Shown: positions 34,697 through 44,567, numbered from the stretch's first letter. The stretch: DNA of 64,000 nucleotides from Rhodothermales bacterium (GCA_028284865.1 JANQQV010000009.1:1-64000); one strand, 5' to 3'. The notes: generated by a model from the sequence alone, not told the origin. Numbers and translations: made by a program.

Positions 34697-37507
34697 TTAG
34701 AGGTCAGATGATTCTGGATACAGGGTCACTCGGACGAACTGATCATCCCTCAATACACGCTTCGCCATCTCAGAGACATCCTTAGGAGTGACTGATTCCA
34801 GCACTTCCGTCGGATTGGTGAGGATCCGGACCGGATCCATTCCGCGCGTGACGTAGAACTCGATGGTGTTCAACCAATAGCTGTTTTCCTCAAGACCCGT
34901 TTCCCACGACCTGAAGGCTTGTTCGCGGGCATTGGCCAAGTCCTCGGCCTCTGGCCCTATCTCCTGCATCTCCCGAATGGTCTCCCAGACCTTGGCAACA
35001 AGTTCGTCCACGCGCTCAGGGTCACAACCAAAAACGATGACGAATTGGTAGTGCTCATAGGGCTGATCCCGAAGCGATCCTTGAACAGAGACTCCGTAGG
35101 TACCTCCAAGGTCTTCGCGAAGGACTTCTCGAAGACGCGTATCCAACGTTTCGCGCAGCATGTTCAGTGCACGACGGGACTCCATCGACCAGGGCATTTC
35201 TCCTGTAAACACAATTCCGACCTGGGAACGTGGCTCGACGCCACGATAGACGGCCTTCTCGATGGCTCCCTCGGGTGCACGCATGCCCACATCCCGACCC
35301 GACTCTTCCCGATGAATCGACGGGAGGGAGGCCAAGTACTGCTCCACGTATGGCTTCATGTCCTCAGGCTGGAACGTACCCACCAGCAGGAACGTGAAGT
35401 CGGAGAAATCGGCAAAGCGATCTGCGTAGATGGCCTCCATGTGGTTCAGGTCAGCCTCTGACAAGACATCCTCCGACATGGGGCGTGCCCGGAAATGATA
35501 GTCGTTCAATGTGACATTGAGCGTATCACCAAATGCGGACTGTGGGTTGGTCTGCAGCGTCCCCAGCATGCTGTTCATGCGGGTCATGAATGACGCATAC
35601 ACGGTGGAATCGGCTCGCGGCTGTGTTCCATACAGGTAAGCCAGCTGGAAAAGCGTCTCCAGATCCTGCGGGCTGGCCGATCCGCTGAAGCCTTCATCCA
35701 AATTGGCGATATACGGACGAATACGAGCCACCTTGCCTGACAGCTTTTTGGACAGATCCACTGCGTTGAACGTGCCCACGCCACTGCCGCCAACGATGTT
35801 GGTAGTCAGGGATGCGGACATGTACATCGAATCGGCCACGAGCGAAGCGCCGCCCGGGCTCCAGGCCGATAGCAAGATTTCATCCGCCTTGAAGTCAGTC
35901 GGCTTGAGGATGACCGTTGCGCCGTTTGAAAGTGTCCACGTGGTCAGATCCAGGTCTTCCCGGTACGACTCGTTCACCACCTGACCAGGGGCGGGGAGCT
36001 CCGCAAGGAGGGGCGCGTCCTGATCGCCATCGTCATACGGCTCCAGCTCAGATTGGGCGACCTGGTCGAATACAGCCTGCACTTCGGAAATGGTAGGCAT
36101 GGGTTCATCATCTCCGCCTGGCCCTGACACCATGATGACCTGATTTTCTCGGGTCATCAATGTGGGCACGAGTGCATTTACATCGCCCAGGGATACGGCA
36201 GGCAACTCACGCTGAAGCAGTCTGAACTCGGCGTCGATCCCCGGAATAGCCTCGCCGGAGAGCACATGGCGCCGGTATTCGTCGGCCAATGCGGAGGAGC
36301 GCTGGTTGTCGCGCTCATTCCAAGCCACTTCCATCCGACGCAGCCGGGCTTGACGCGCTCGTGCGAACTCTGAATCGGTAAACCCGTGTTGGCGCACGCG
36401 CTCTGCCTCTTCCAGCACGGACTGGAGTGCGCGCAGGTACGCGCCATCGCGCACACTCGCACTGAGCGAGAAAGCGGACTTGGTCCGCACCAGAGACCCA
36501 TCTCCGCCACCGGCTCCGATGAACGGCGGGTCTGCATCCTGCGTCAGTTCACCCAGACGTCGGTTCAGCATACTGGCGAACAAGCTCCGCTTCAGGTCCT
36601 CGCGATACTGCTCACGCGTACCCGGATCGCCGTTTTCATGCTTGTAGACCAACTCCACGCTCGCAAATCCGGCCTCAGGATCGGACTCGATGCTGATGAG
36701 GGGCTCAGGGTGATCCGGGACGGGGTAGGACTCGCGAGGTCGGGGATCGACCGGGTTCTCCAGATCTGCGAACAGCTCGGTGATCCGGGCTTCAATGGAT
36801 TGGGCGTCAAAATCACCCACCGCAACAACCGTCATCAGGTCCGGGCGATACCAATCCCGGTAGTACTGGATCAGGCGATCGTGGGTGAAGGCGCGAAGGT
36901 TTTCTTCCGTTCCAATGGGAAAGCGCTCCGGATAACGTGAACCGCTCAACAGGATCGGATACTGGCGTTCGATGATGCGATTTGCGCCGCCCTGACGAAG
37001 GCGCCATTCTTCGATGACCACGCCGCGCTCCTTGTCAATCTCCTCCGGGTCGAATGACACGCTGCCAGCCCATTCGCGCAGAATACGGAGGCCCGTGTCG
37101 AGGGCTTCACCGTCATCGGTGGGTAATTGAAGCATGTACACCGTCTCGTCGAAACTGGTGTAAGCATTCACATCGGGGCCAAACTGCATCCCGATGGATT
37201 CGAGGTACTCGACCAACGCCTGCTTTTCGAAGCTGGCTGTTCCGTTGAATGCCATGTGCTCAACGAAATGGGCGAGACCCACTTGATCGTCGTCCTCCTG
37301 CATCGAACCAGCATTCACGATCAACCGCAACTCGGCCCGATTGTCGGGACGGCCATTCTCGCGGATCATGTAGGCCAGCCCATTGTCAAGCGTACCGGTG
37401 GTGATTGCAGGGTCCAATGGAATCTGCTCCTGGGCCTGTCCAGTCATCGGGACCAGCCCGGTGACGAGAAGAACTACGAAGACGCCAAAGCCACGAAGAG
37501 TTTGCAT
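34697..37507 (-). CDS. M16-family zinc metalloprotease (pitrilysin/insulinase type)
   Basis: A signal peptide (residues 1-25, ending TGQAQ) puts it in the periplasm. The inverted zinc motif HFVEH is at 80-84 and the distal ligand region reads VVIEEWRLR. Two further M16 inactive-type halves follow, the last with VGIVFTGEMPW and LREDLGGTYGVSVQGS. At 936 residues it is a full-length two-chain-in-one peptidase like those common in Bacteroidota. The likely substrates are peptides released from periplasmic proteins. It lies 51 bp after selO in a leftward gene run. Confidence 0.93.
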   Translation of the reverse strand: MQTLRGFGVFVVLLVTGLVPMTGQAQEQIPLDPAITTGTLDNGLAYMIRENGRPDNRAELRLIVNAGSMQEDDDQVGLAHFVEHMAFNGTASFEKQALVEYLESIGMQFGPDVNAYTSFDETVYMLQLPTDDGEALDTGLRILREWAGSVSFDPEEIDKERGVVIEEWRLRQGGANRIIERQYPILLSGSRYPERFPIGTEENLRAFTHDRLIQYYRDWYRPDLMTVVAVGDFDAQSIEARITELFADLENPVDPRPRESYPVPDHPEPLISIESDPEAGFASVELVYKHENGDPGTREQYREDLKRSLFASMLNRRLGELTQDADPPFIGAGGGDGSLVRTKSAFSLSASVRDGAYLRALQSVLEEAERVRQHGFTDSEFARARQARLRRMEVAWNERDNQRSSALADEYRRHVLSGEAIPGIDAEFRLLQRELPAVSLGDVNALVPTLMTRENQVIMVSGPGGDDEPMPTISEVQAVFDQVAQSELEPYDDGDQDAPLLAELPAPGQVVNESYREDLDLTTWTLSNGATVILKPTDFKADEILLSAWSPGGASLVADSMYMSASLTTNIVGGSGVGTFNAVDLSKKLSGKVARIRPYIANLDEGFSGSASPQDLETLFQLAYLYGTQPRADSTVYASFMTRMNSMLGTLQTNPQSAFGDTLNVTLNDYHFRARPMSEDVLSEADLNHMEAIYADRFADFSDFTFLLVGTFQPEDMKPYVEQYLASLPSIHREESGRDVGMRAPEGAIEKAVYRGVEPRSQVGIVFTGEMPWSMESRRALNMLRETLDTRLREVLREDLGGTYGVSVQGSLRDQPYEHYQFVIVFGCDPERVDELVAKVWETIREMQEIGPEAEDLANAREQAFRSWETGLEENSYWLNTIEFYVTRGMDPVRILTNPTEVLESVTPKDVSEMAKRVLRDDQFVRVTLYPESSDL

Positions 37508-37558
37508 GGTAGACTGTAGGCTAAGAATGTGGAATCAACAGCGTGCAGCGGGACTGCG

Positions 37559-39124
37559 CTAGGAACTGCACGAGAGCATGGAAGCTCCCGCTTGTTCACG
37601 CGCCCACTCTGGTCTGCGGGCGGCGAGGTGCTCTCGATCTTCCTGCGCCTCATACGGTGCTCGGGAAGCGTCGAGTAAATCCTCCACCAGGAATAGATCT
37701 CCCTTTTCGGCTGCCTCGATGGCCTGGAAGACCTGATAATTACGGGGGATGAACCATGGATTCGCTGACGACATGCGACCCAGACGATCCTCGTCGTAGC
37801 CGTCATCTTCAAGGCATGCTTCTGCCCAATCGGTCACCCACTTCGAGATACCCTCAAGGTCAGAAACGAAAGGAGGGGTGTAGAAGGCGTTTTCCAGGCG
37901 AGATACGTCTGGATCCTCTGGATCGATCTCCATCAGACAGCGGAAAAAGAGGGTCCAGTCTGTTTCAAATGCCTGCATCCAGGCAAACAGATCGCCAAGC
38001 AGCTCTTCGTTGGGAAGCTCAGAGAGGCCCAACTTGCTGGCCATCGCAGATCGGTACGCTACGCCGAAACGCTCCGGATACGTATCGATTACGGATTGAA
38101 CGGGCTCGATGTCCTCGATCAAGGGAAGCAAGGCGCGTCCCAGCTGCGCCAGATTCCAGTGTGCGACCCTGGGCTGGTTGGCATACACGTAGCGTCGCGA
38201 ATGGGCGTCCGTTGTGTTGGGGGTGAAGTCCGGATTGAAGTCGTCCAACCATCCGTACGGACCATAATCGATCGTCAATCCCAGGATGGACATGTTGTCG
38301 GTGTTCATGACCCCGTGTACGAAGCCAACCCGCATCCAATCGGCCACCAAGTGGGCCGTTCGCTGGATCACTGTTTCGAGCAGGTGCAGCGGCGCGTCAG
38401 GAGCGTCGGCGTCAAGCTCCGGGAAATGTTGGTCGATGGTCCAGTGCACGAGCTGCGCCAGGAGATCGCGCTCCTGACGCGCCGCGTGGATCTGGTAATT
38501 TCCGAACCGCAGGAAGGAGGGTGCGACGCGACAAACGATCGCTCCTGGTTCTGGAGCCGGTCGACCGTCGTAAAACATGTCGCGAACTACCTGATCTCCC
38601 GTTCCCACGAGACTCAGTGCCCGAGTGGTAGGGATGCCAAGGTGGTACATTGCTTCCGAACACAGGAATTCCCGGATCGAGGATCGAAGCACGGCTCTGC
38701 CGTCTGCCGTCCGGGAATAGGGAGTAGGCCCCGCGCCTTTCAATTGCATGGTCTGCCAATGGCCTGATGCGTCCTGGAACTCACCCAGATTGATGGCGCG
38801 ACCATCGCCCAATTGACCGGCCCAGTTTCCGAACTGATGCCCGCCGTAATTCATCGCATACGGCTGTTGCCCTTCAGGAACAGCGTTGCCGCTCAGCCAT
38901 GACAGCCACTGGTCTGATGAAGACCATTCAGCCGGCAGGCCCAGTTCATCGGCCAGCTCCGGCGAGGTGGCCAGCATCAAGGGCCGGGATACCGGTTCCG
39001 GCGAGACTGGAGACCAAACGGCACCTTCGACCTGGCGAGGCCGATTCTCGGAAGAAGGATCCCCGGGAAGCGCATCGGTGAACCGGTTGGCCCACCGCGT
39101 GGATTGTGATTCCAGGCTGCTCAT
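37559..39124 (-). CDS. selO: Protein adenylyltransferase SelO (YdiU family)
   Basis: SelO is a pseudokinase-fold enzyme that AMPylates protein Ser/Thr/Tyr residues and is linked to oxidative stress. Signatures are QLKGAGPTPYSRTADGRAVL near residue 100, the SSIREFLCSEAMYHLGIPTT segment, FVHGVMNTDNMSILGLTIDY (metal-binding Asn and Asp), and GWLDDFNPDF. From ATG 39124 it has 521 residues; a longer frame upstream lies inside greB and is rejected. The start is two bases after the greB stop. The C-terminus lacks a selenocysteine-type Cys motif and ends in Cys-Ser-Ser. Confidence 0.95.
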   Translation of the reverse strand: MSSLESQSTRWANRFTDALPGDPSSENRPRQVEGAVWSPVSPEPVSRPLMLATSPELADELGLPAEWSSSDQWLSWLSGNAVPEGQQPYAMNYGGHQFGNWAGQLGDGRAINLGEFQDASGHWQTMQLKGAGPTPYSRTADGRAVLRSSIREFLCSEAMYHLGIPTTRALSLVGTGDQVVRDMFYDGRPAPEPGAIVCRVAPSFLRFGNYQIHAARQERDLLAQLVHWTIDQHFPELDADAPDAPLHLLETVIQRTAHLVADWMRVGFVHGVMNTDNMSILGLTIDYGPYGWLDDFNPDFTPNTTDAHSRRYVYANQPRVAHWNLAQLGRALLPLIEDIEPVQSVIDTYPERFGVAYRSAMASKLGLSELPNEELLGDLFAWMQAFETDWTLFFRCLMEIDPEDPDVSRLENAFYTPPFVSDLEGISKWVTDWAEACLEDDGYDEDRLGRMSSANPWFIPRNYQVFQAIEAAEKGDLFLVEDLLDASRAPYEAQEDREHLAARRPEWAREQAGASMLSCSS

Positions 39125-39126
39125 CG

Positions 39127-39672
39127 CTACTGGGAGTCCGCCGACGCTGGGAACGCCGGGTACTCTATGGCAATCACTTCGAGCGTTTCCTCGACACCGC
39201 CCATCATCAGCGTGGCCGTGTCTCCGAGCTTGCATCCGGTGAGTGCCCGTGCCAGTGGAGCGATCCAACCCACCCGCATCGTTGCGATATCTGATTCGTC
39301 CACGCCCACAATCTGAAAGGTTCGCTCGAGCCCAGGTTTGCGGCCTTTCACCGTCTTTGTGGTCACCTTGGCACCAAATCGAACTTCGTCTTTCGGCTGT
39401 TCGGACGGTCGCACCAATTTGGCCCCAGTCAGGCGTGCCTCAAGGTCTTTGATTTGCCCGCGAACGACGGTCAACGCGCGATTCCGGTCTTCGCTATGTG
39501 GATCGCCTTTCTTCAGTCGCTCCCGCTCTGCTTCCAGTTCCTGAAGCTCTTCCTTCAAGAGCTCGAGGCCACGCTGCGTGACAAAGTTCACGGCACCTGT
39601 CGGCAGCGGCGCACGAGGCGGGATATAGACGTCGCCACTCGGCGCGTCTTCATTGACGAACGCTCGGGACAT
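39127..39672 (-). CDS. GreA/GreB-family transcript-cleavage factor
   Basis: The protein rescues backtracked RNA polymerase by stimulating RNA cleavage. Residues 1-35 are the MSRAFVNED opening with LPTGAVNFVTQRG. A coiled-coil of about 40 residues follows (LLKEELQELEAERERLKK); its tip carries the acidic/Asp residues ED. The C-terminal FKBP-like domain shows FGAKVTTKTV, VGVDESDI and GWIAPLARALTGCKLGDTA. 181 residues, near GreB size (158) plus an N-terminal extension. It lies between the ABC exporter (3 bp) and selO (2 bp), so all three are cotranscribed. Confidence 0.88.
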   Translation of the reverse strand: MSRAFVNEDAPSGDVYIPPRAPLPTGAVNFVTQRGLELLKEELQELEAERERLKKGDPHSEDRNRALTVVRGQIKDLEARLTGAKLVRPSEQPKDEVRFGAKVTTKTVKGRKPGLERTFQIVGVDESDIATMRVGWIAPLARALTGCKLGDTATLMMGGVEETLEVIAIEYPAFPASADSQ

Positions 39673-39675
39673 GGC

Positions 39676-41529
39676 CTACTCCGCGGTTTCGGGCAGGTAG
39701 TCCTCACCCGGATTGACGAAGAGGTTTTCCTCCCAGGCGTACTGCTGGTCGTGGAGCTCCTTGTATCGACCGCCTCGTTCCATGAGCTCGGCGTGGGTGC
39801 CGCACTCTTCAATGTGTCCTTCTTCGAGCACGACGATCTGATCCGCACTCCGAATGGTGGACAAGCGGTGAGCGATGACAAAGGTCGTCCGGCCCTCCCT
39901 CAGGGACGCGAATCCGGCCTGGATAAGTGCTTCGCTCTCTGAATCCAGGGACGAAGTAGCCTCATCAAGGACCAGAATACGAGGATTGGCCAGGATGGCG
40001 CGTGCGATGGCGATACGCTGGCGCTGACCACCTGAAAGCTTGATACCGCGTTCCCCAACGACCGTGTCATAGCCGTCCGGGAAGTCCGACACGAACTGGT
40101 GGCAATTGGCGAGTTCGGCGGCGCGCTGAACCTCGTCCTGGGTCGCGTCCGGTTTCGCGAAGCGGATGTTGTCGCCGACGGTGCCATCGAAGAGGAAGTT
40201 CTCCTGCAAAACCACACCGAGCTGGCTCCGATAGTCGTGCAAGCGCACTCCCATCAGATCCTTGCCGTCGATTTTCACCTTTCCGCTGTCGGGTCGGTTG
40301 AATGCCATGACGAGGCTGACGAGCGTGCTCTTTCCAGAGCCGCTCGAGCCCACGAGGGCCGTGGTAGTACCGGCAGGAGCTTTGAGGGAGACGCCATTCA
40401 GAACCGGGACATCTTCTTCGTATGCAAAGTGGACATCTTCGAGTTCGATCGTGCCTTCAACCTCGGAAAGCGGCTCGCGGGCTTCGTCCTCCTCGTCCTC
40501 GGTAGGGTGCTCGAGCAACTCGCGGATGCGGTCCAGACCAGCGAACGCTTCGGAGACCTGCGTACCGATGGCCGCCAACTGAATGATGGGCGCAGCAAGC
40601 AGACCGATCAGGAAGATGTACATCACGAAATCCCCGAGGGTCATGCTGCCGGACGCGATGGCATTGCCACCCACGGTGATCATCAGAATTCCCACGCCGC
40701 CAATGACGATTCCGGCAAACGTGGATATCGCGGCTCGGCCTGTGATGGCTTTTTTGACGTTCTGGAACAGCTCATCCACTCCGTCAGCAAACACACTTTG
40801 CTCGCGCGATTCAACGCCGTAGGCTTTCACAATGCGGATGCCGTTCAAGGTCTCATTCAGACGCCCCGTGACCTGCGAGTTGATCTCACCTCGCTCGCGG
40901 AAGAGGGGACGCAGTTTGGCAAAGGCGAATGCCATTGCTGCCCCAAAGGCCAGCAGGAAGCCCATCGTGGACGCCGTCAACTGCCAGTTGATGACGAACA
41001 GCCAGGAAAGTGCGATGATGGCCGTCAACACGCCTCCAACCATCTGGACGATACCCGTACCCACCAGATTGCGAATACCTTCTGCGTCCGTCATGATGCG
41101 AGAGATGAGTACGCCCGTCTTGGTACCGTCGAAGTAGCGGATCGGTAGCCGCGTCACGTGCGCCTGAACGCGTCGGCGCATGTCCATGATGGCGGCTTGA
41201 GCAGTCACCGAGATGACCTGTGAAAGGGCGAACGTCGTAATTGCCCCCAGGATGGTCGCACCGCCCACGGCCAGGGCGATCGGAAACAGCATTTCCATCT
41301 TGCCCTCGGCCAGGATCGTATCCACCAGATACTTCGAAGCCCATGGAAGCACGAAGCCGCTCAAGCGATTGATCAGCATGAGCACGAACCCGAACGCCAG
41401 CTTGCCGCGGTGCTGCCACATGAGGGAGCGCACTTCCTGGAAGGTGGCCCCTTTCTTCTTGGGCTTCAGGTCCTTGTTTTTCTTTGGATCCTTTGGTGCT
41501 TGGAGGTCTTTTTTCTCGGAATCGGACAT
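39676..41529 (-). CDS. ABC exporter, fused permease and ATPase (MsbA/LmrA type)
   Basis: A type IV exporter half-transporter of 617 residues. A Lys-rich start (residues 1-35) precedes six membrane helices (about 40-330). The ATPase has Walker A GSSGSGKST, signature LSGGQRQRIAIARA and Walker B ILVLDEATSSLD. It should homodimerise in the cytoplasmic membrane and expel lipid or drug-like compounds. The substrate is unknown. First gene of the exporter-gre-selO-M16-DUF3465 run, behind a hairpin that separates it from the outer-membrane protein gene. Confidence 0.93.
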   Translation of the reverse strand: MSDSEKKDLQAPKDPKKNKDLKPKKKGATFQEVRSLMWQHRGKLAFGFVLMLINRLSGFVLPWASKYLVDTILAEGKMEMLFPIALAVGGATILGAITTFALSQVISVTAQAAIMDMRRRVQAHVTRLPIRYFDGTKTGVLISRIMTDAEGIRNLVGTGIVQMVGGVLTAIIALSWLFVINWQLTASTMGFLLAFGAAMAFAFAKLRPLFRERGEINSQVTGRLNETLNGIRIVKAYGVESREQSVFADGVDELFQNVKKAITGRAAISTFAGIVIGGVGILMITVGGNAIASGSMTLGDFVMYIFLIGLLAAPIIQLAAIGTQVSEAFAGLDRIRELLEHPTEDEEDEAREPLSEVEGTIELEDVHFAYEEDVPVLNGVSLKAPAGTTTALVGSSGSGKSTLVSLVMAFNRPDSGKVKIDGKDLMGVRLHDYRSQLGVVLQENFLFDGTVGDNIRFAKPDATQDEVQRAAELANCHQFVSDFPDGYDTVVGERGIKLSGGQRQRIAIARAILANPRILVLDEATSSLDSESEALIQAGFASLREGRTTFVIAHRLSTIRSADQIVVLEEGHIEECGTHAELMERGGRYKELHDQQYAWEENLFVNPGEDYLPETAE

Positions 41530-41542
41530 AGGTCAAGGGTGT

Positions 41543-41568
41543 GGTGCCGGGCTTACACGCCCGGCACC
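41543..41568 (-). terminator. GC-rich hairpin downstream of the outer-membrane protein gene, no U-tract
   Basis: Arms GGTGCCGGGC (41543-41552) and GCCCGGCACC (41559-41568) with loop TTACAC. It lies 37 bp after the stop of the gene to its right and before the ABC exporter start. Confidence 0.5.
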
Positions 41569-41605
41569 CGTCTCCGATCCAATGCCGCATTCTTCAGGCG
41601 CGGCC

Positions 41606-42910
41606 TCAGAAGAATATGATGTTGCCGCCGCCACCTCCGCCCATGCGCGGATTCACGACATTGTTGAAGAGCGATCCGAAGCGATAGGTGATACCCAGAT
41701 TGATCTGATACGAGTATCCGGTGGGCAGTCGCTGTGACTGAAGCAAGATTTCCTCGCGGGTGGCGGCCTGACCGGGCAGGTCGATCTGGTCACGAATGCG
41801 ATTGTAGGAGGCGAACGCGTTCAGTGAGAATCCCCTGAACAGGCGAACATTCATGCTGCCGAAGAGACCGAGGTTGTACGAGTCGGTAAGGCTGCGCTCA
41901 AAGTTGGTCAGCATGTGACTGACATCGCTCGAAACCGATACAGACCCCCACTTCTGATTCAGACTGAGGGTAATGTCCAGCGAATGCCGCAGCACCTTTT
42001 CTTCGTCCAGCGCGAATATGGTCAGTTCGTCGTATCGGCGGTGACTCAGCTTGACGCCGTACTGCACGGTGAAGTACTTCCGCGTGGACTCGGTGTACGG
42101 AAAGATGTTGTACTCGATGGCCGGTCCGGCTTCAATGATGCGCTTGGAATTCGAGAAGCTGGAGCCGGAGATGAATCCTGAGCCACCAACTGCCCATTGT
42201 CCTCCGATCGATTTTACGATGTTGGAGCGCAGGGACTCCGAGTCTCGCTCGTTGCGAATGGTTTCGTCGCCGATGTCGAATTCGCTGACATTCTTGCTCG
42301 TGTTGCCGGAGAAACTGACTTTCAATGCTTCGGTTGTGCGATTCGCACTGAAGCTCATATTCCTCCGAGTCGACTTCGTCGTCTCCTGACCTCGGAGATT
42401 GCCGCTTCCCCGAATCGAAAAGACCCAGTAGTTCCAGGGGTCATCCTCGATGCTGGCCTCAACGGGTGCGTCGACGGTGGGCATGACGGCCCGAATGACG
42501 AGCTTTTCGGAGAGCCCCGCACGGGCCAGATACCGAGCGAGGCCAATGCTCAGGTGATGGACCAACGCCTCCCGGCTTTCGTCACGAGTGGCATCGGCTC
42601 CCGTGGCAAAAGTGAGTGTATCGGACAACGCCTCGTACGATCGCTGCCCCAGAAACGTAAGGGTGATCAGATCGCCACCTGATCCTGTGTTCTGCTGCGC
42701 GTGCAGGATGTGAACGTCAGCTTGTGTTCGCTCGTTGAGCCAATCCACGATGGGGAGGGACTCCTTGATGAATTGGTTGTCACAGAAAAACTGACAATCC
42801 AGAAAGACGCGCAGGGAGGATTCGGAAGATTGCTGCTGTGCGTGAACTGAGGGCGCGACAAACAGAAGGGCTACGAGCAAGCCCAGCAAGCGGGTTTGAA
42901 AAGGGTGCAT
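41606..42910 (-). CDS. Outer-membrane beta-barrel-like protein of unknown function
   Basis: The signal peptide (LLGLLVALLFVAPSVHA) is followed by a globular N-terminal domain (about 30-140) with two cysteines in FLDCQFFCDNQF. From about 150 on, alternating hydrophobic/polar strands rich in Ser, Gly and aromatic residues (for example SGNTSKNVSEFDIGD and RYDELTIFAL) suggest a beta-barrel of about 12-14 strands. The protein ends with a run of six glycines and NIIFF; a terminal Phe is typical of outer-membrane proteins. 434 residues. I do not recognise the family. The N-terminal domain may face the periplasm. Confidence 0.65.
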   Translation of the reverse strand: MHPFQTRLLGLLVALLFVAPSVHAQQQSSESSLRVFLDCQFFCDNQFIKESLPIVDWLNERTQADVHILHAQQNTGSGGDLITLTFLGQRSYEALSDTLTFATGADATRDESREALVHHLSIGLARYLARAGLSEKLVIRAVMPTVDAPVEASIEDDPWNYWVFSIRGSGNLRGQETTKSTRRNMSFSANRTTEALKVSFSGNTSKNVSEFDIGDETIRNERDSESLRSNIVKSIGGQWAVGGSGFISGSSFSNSKRIIEAGPAIEYNIFPYTESTRKYFTVQYGVKLSHRRYDELTIFALDEEKVLRHSLDITLSLNQKWGSVSVSSDVSHMLTNFERSLTDSYNLGLFGSMNVRLFRGFSLNAFASYNRIRDQIDLPGQAATREEILLQSQRLPTGYSYQINLGITYRFGSLFNNVVNPRMGGGGGGNIIFF

Positions 42911-43265
42911 GGCGGGTCAGGTTGAGTGCACCCCGCGACAAATAGGCGACGCGTCTTCCGGAAGCATCGCGGGTAAGGGTTGGACACGGATAACGTCCAA
43001 GAGGCTTACATATTGTCCGACAATGGATTGAATCCGTTTCCCAGCCCCATTCAAGACCGTTCTGCATGGACGAAGTTGCCGCCACTACAACGCTTGAATC
43101 GATCGCCCGACAGGAGACCGTGGGGAATTCCTGAAATGGGCCTCAACGAGACGCGCCGCGGCGGACCTGCATGCAGGTCCGCCGCGGCGCGCTCACATTC
43201 TGACTGATCATTCAGTCGCTATCTATCGAGTCGGTGATGATTGAATACCTGACTCAGGTCCGTCA
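42911..43265. other. Non-coding stretch between outer-membrane protein and dipeptidase genes
   Basis: It holds the 40-nt perfect palindrome at 43152-43191 and should hold the promoter of the gene to its left (about 42911-43020). No gene is seen. Confidence 0.5.
43152..43191. terminator. 40-nt perfect palindrome downstream of the dipeptidase gene
   Basis: The sequence equals its own reverse complement over 40 nt, centred on GCATGC at 43171/43172, with 16 of each 20-base arm being G or C. It follows the dipeptidase stop by 74 bp. No T-run is attached. It may act as a terminator-like 3' hairpin. Confidence 0.55.
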
Positions 43266-44567
43266 TCATCCCTCATCCTGGATCTGGGCAGCCACGGCTT
43301 GCACCTCGTCGAGGACCCGAAGGAGGTTGCCGCTCCAGATTTTGCCGATCTCTTCTTCGGAGTATCCGCGACGAACCATTTCCAGGGTCACGTTGAAGGT
43401 TTCGGAAGCATCATTCCAGCCCTGAACGCCGCCACCACCATCGAAATCAGAAGAGATGCCGACGTGATCTACGCCGATCGTCTCCACCAGGTAGTCAATG
43501 TGATCCACGAAGTCAGCAACGTCAACCGGCTTCTGCTCCAGGTCAGCAGCCCGGACGGCCAGCTCTGCTTCAAGGGGAGCAATGGCCTCAGCGTAGGCTT
43601 CGCGCTCTTCCGCAGACAGCGCAAAGAACTGCCGACGGTCGGTGATGACGGGAATTCCCATCTCTTCCGAGATCTCCTGTCTCAACACGTTGGTCGCCTC
43701 GCGATAGGCACGATCCTTTTCCTGGTCGACGTAGCTGCGGAATGCCACCGTCTGGATTACGCCGCCATTCTCTTTGAGGGCAGTCAACTGCTCATCGTCC
43801 ATGTTGCGACTGTGCGAGTTCAATGCTCTTGCAGACGAGTGCGACGCGATCACAGGTGCTCGCGAGAGCTCGAAGGTCTGCATGTTGGCAACTTTGGACG
43901 GGTGGGAGACATCAATCATGATGCCCCACTTGTTCATTTCGGCAATCGCCTCGCGACCGAGGTCGCTGAGTCCGTCGTGCAACCAGACACCATCGCCTTC
44001 GCCCGTATTCGAGTCGGCCAGCTGGCTGTGGCCATTGTGGGCGAGCGACATGTAGCGAGCTCCGCGCTCAGCAAACTCCTGAATGCGGCCGAGATCCGTG
44101 CCCATCGGGTATCCATTCTCGATCCCGATCATGGCAACCAATTTTCCGTCAGCGACGATGCGGCGAACATCGTCCGACGTCAGGGCCAGTTCGATTTCAT
44201 CTGGAGCTTTTTCGGTTGTCAGCCAGTGGATGGCATCAAACTTCGAAATCGCATTCTCATAGGCCGCATCGAACCCAGCATCGTCCAGGTCACCTTGTCC
44301 GGTGTAAACGATCAGCCAGGCGACATCCAGGCCTCCTTCACGCATTTTCGGAAGGGTGACCTGGGTCGGCAGGTCCATGGTGTAGTTGCGTTCCTCGGTA
44401 AAGTTGGACACGTTGATGTCATCGTGCGTGTCCAGCGTGATGACGCGCTCGTGGATGCCACGAGCGCGCTCGATCAGCTCTTCCTCCGTTTCTGCGGGGG
44501 CATTGCAGCCGATGGTCGCAAAAGCGACAACCAGCGAAAGGGACAAAATGAATCGGCGGGCAAACAT
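43266..44567 (-). CDS. Lipoprotein dipeptidase, M19 family
   Basis: The enzyme should hydrolyse dipeptides with two zinc ions, in the periplasm. A lipobox ends at residue 21 (AFATIGC), so it is lipid-anchored. The first metal motif reads LDTHDDI (HxD). Later blocks are IGIENGYPMG, LAHNGHSQLADS, IIDVSHPSK-like (MIDVSHPSK), SHSSARALN, and VDHVGISSDFDGGGG, which together define the M19 renal-dipeptidase family. From ATG 44567 it has 433 residues; an upstream frame to 44672 lacks a signal start. A 40-nt palindrome follows it. Confidence 0.93.
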   Translation of the reverse strand: MFARRFILSLSLVVAFATIGCNAPAETEEELIERARGIHERVITLDTHDDINVSNFTEERNYTMDLPTQVTLPKMREGGLDVAWLIVYTGQGDLDDAGFDAAYENAISKFDAIHWLTTEKAPDEIELALTSDDVRRIVADGKLVAMIGIENGYPMGTDLGRIQEFAERGARYMSLAHNGHSQLADSNTGEGDGVWLHDGLSDLGREAIAEMNKWGIMIDVSHPSKVANMQTFELSRAPVIASHSSARALNSHSRNMDDEQLTALKENGGVIQTVAFRSYVDQEKDRAYREATNVLRQEISEEMGIPVITDRRQFFALSAEEREAYAEAIAPLEAELAVRAADLEQKPVDVADFVDHIDYLVETIGVDHVGISSDFDGGGGVQGWNDASETFNVTLEMVRRGYSEEEIGKIWSGNLLRVLDEVQAVAAQIQDEG

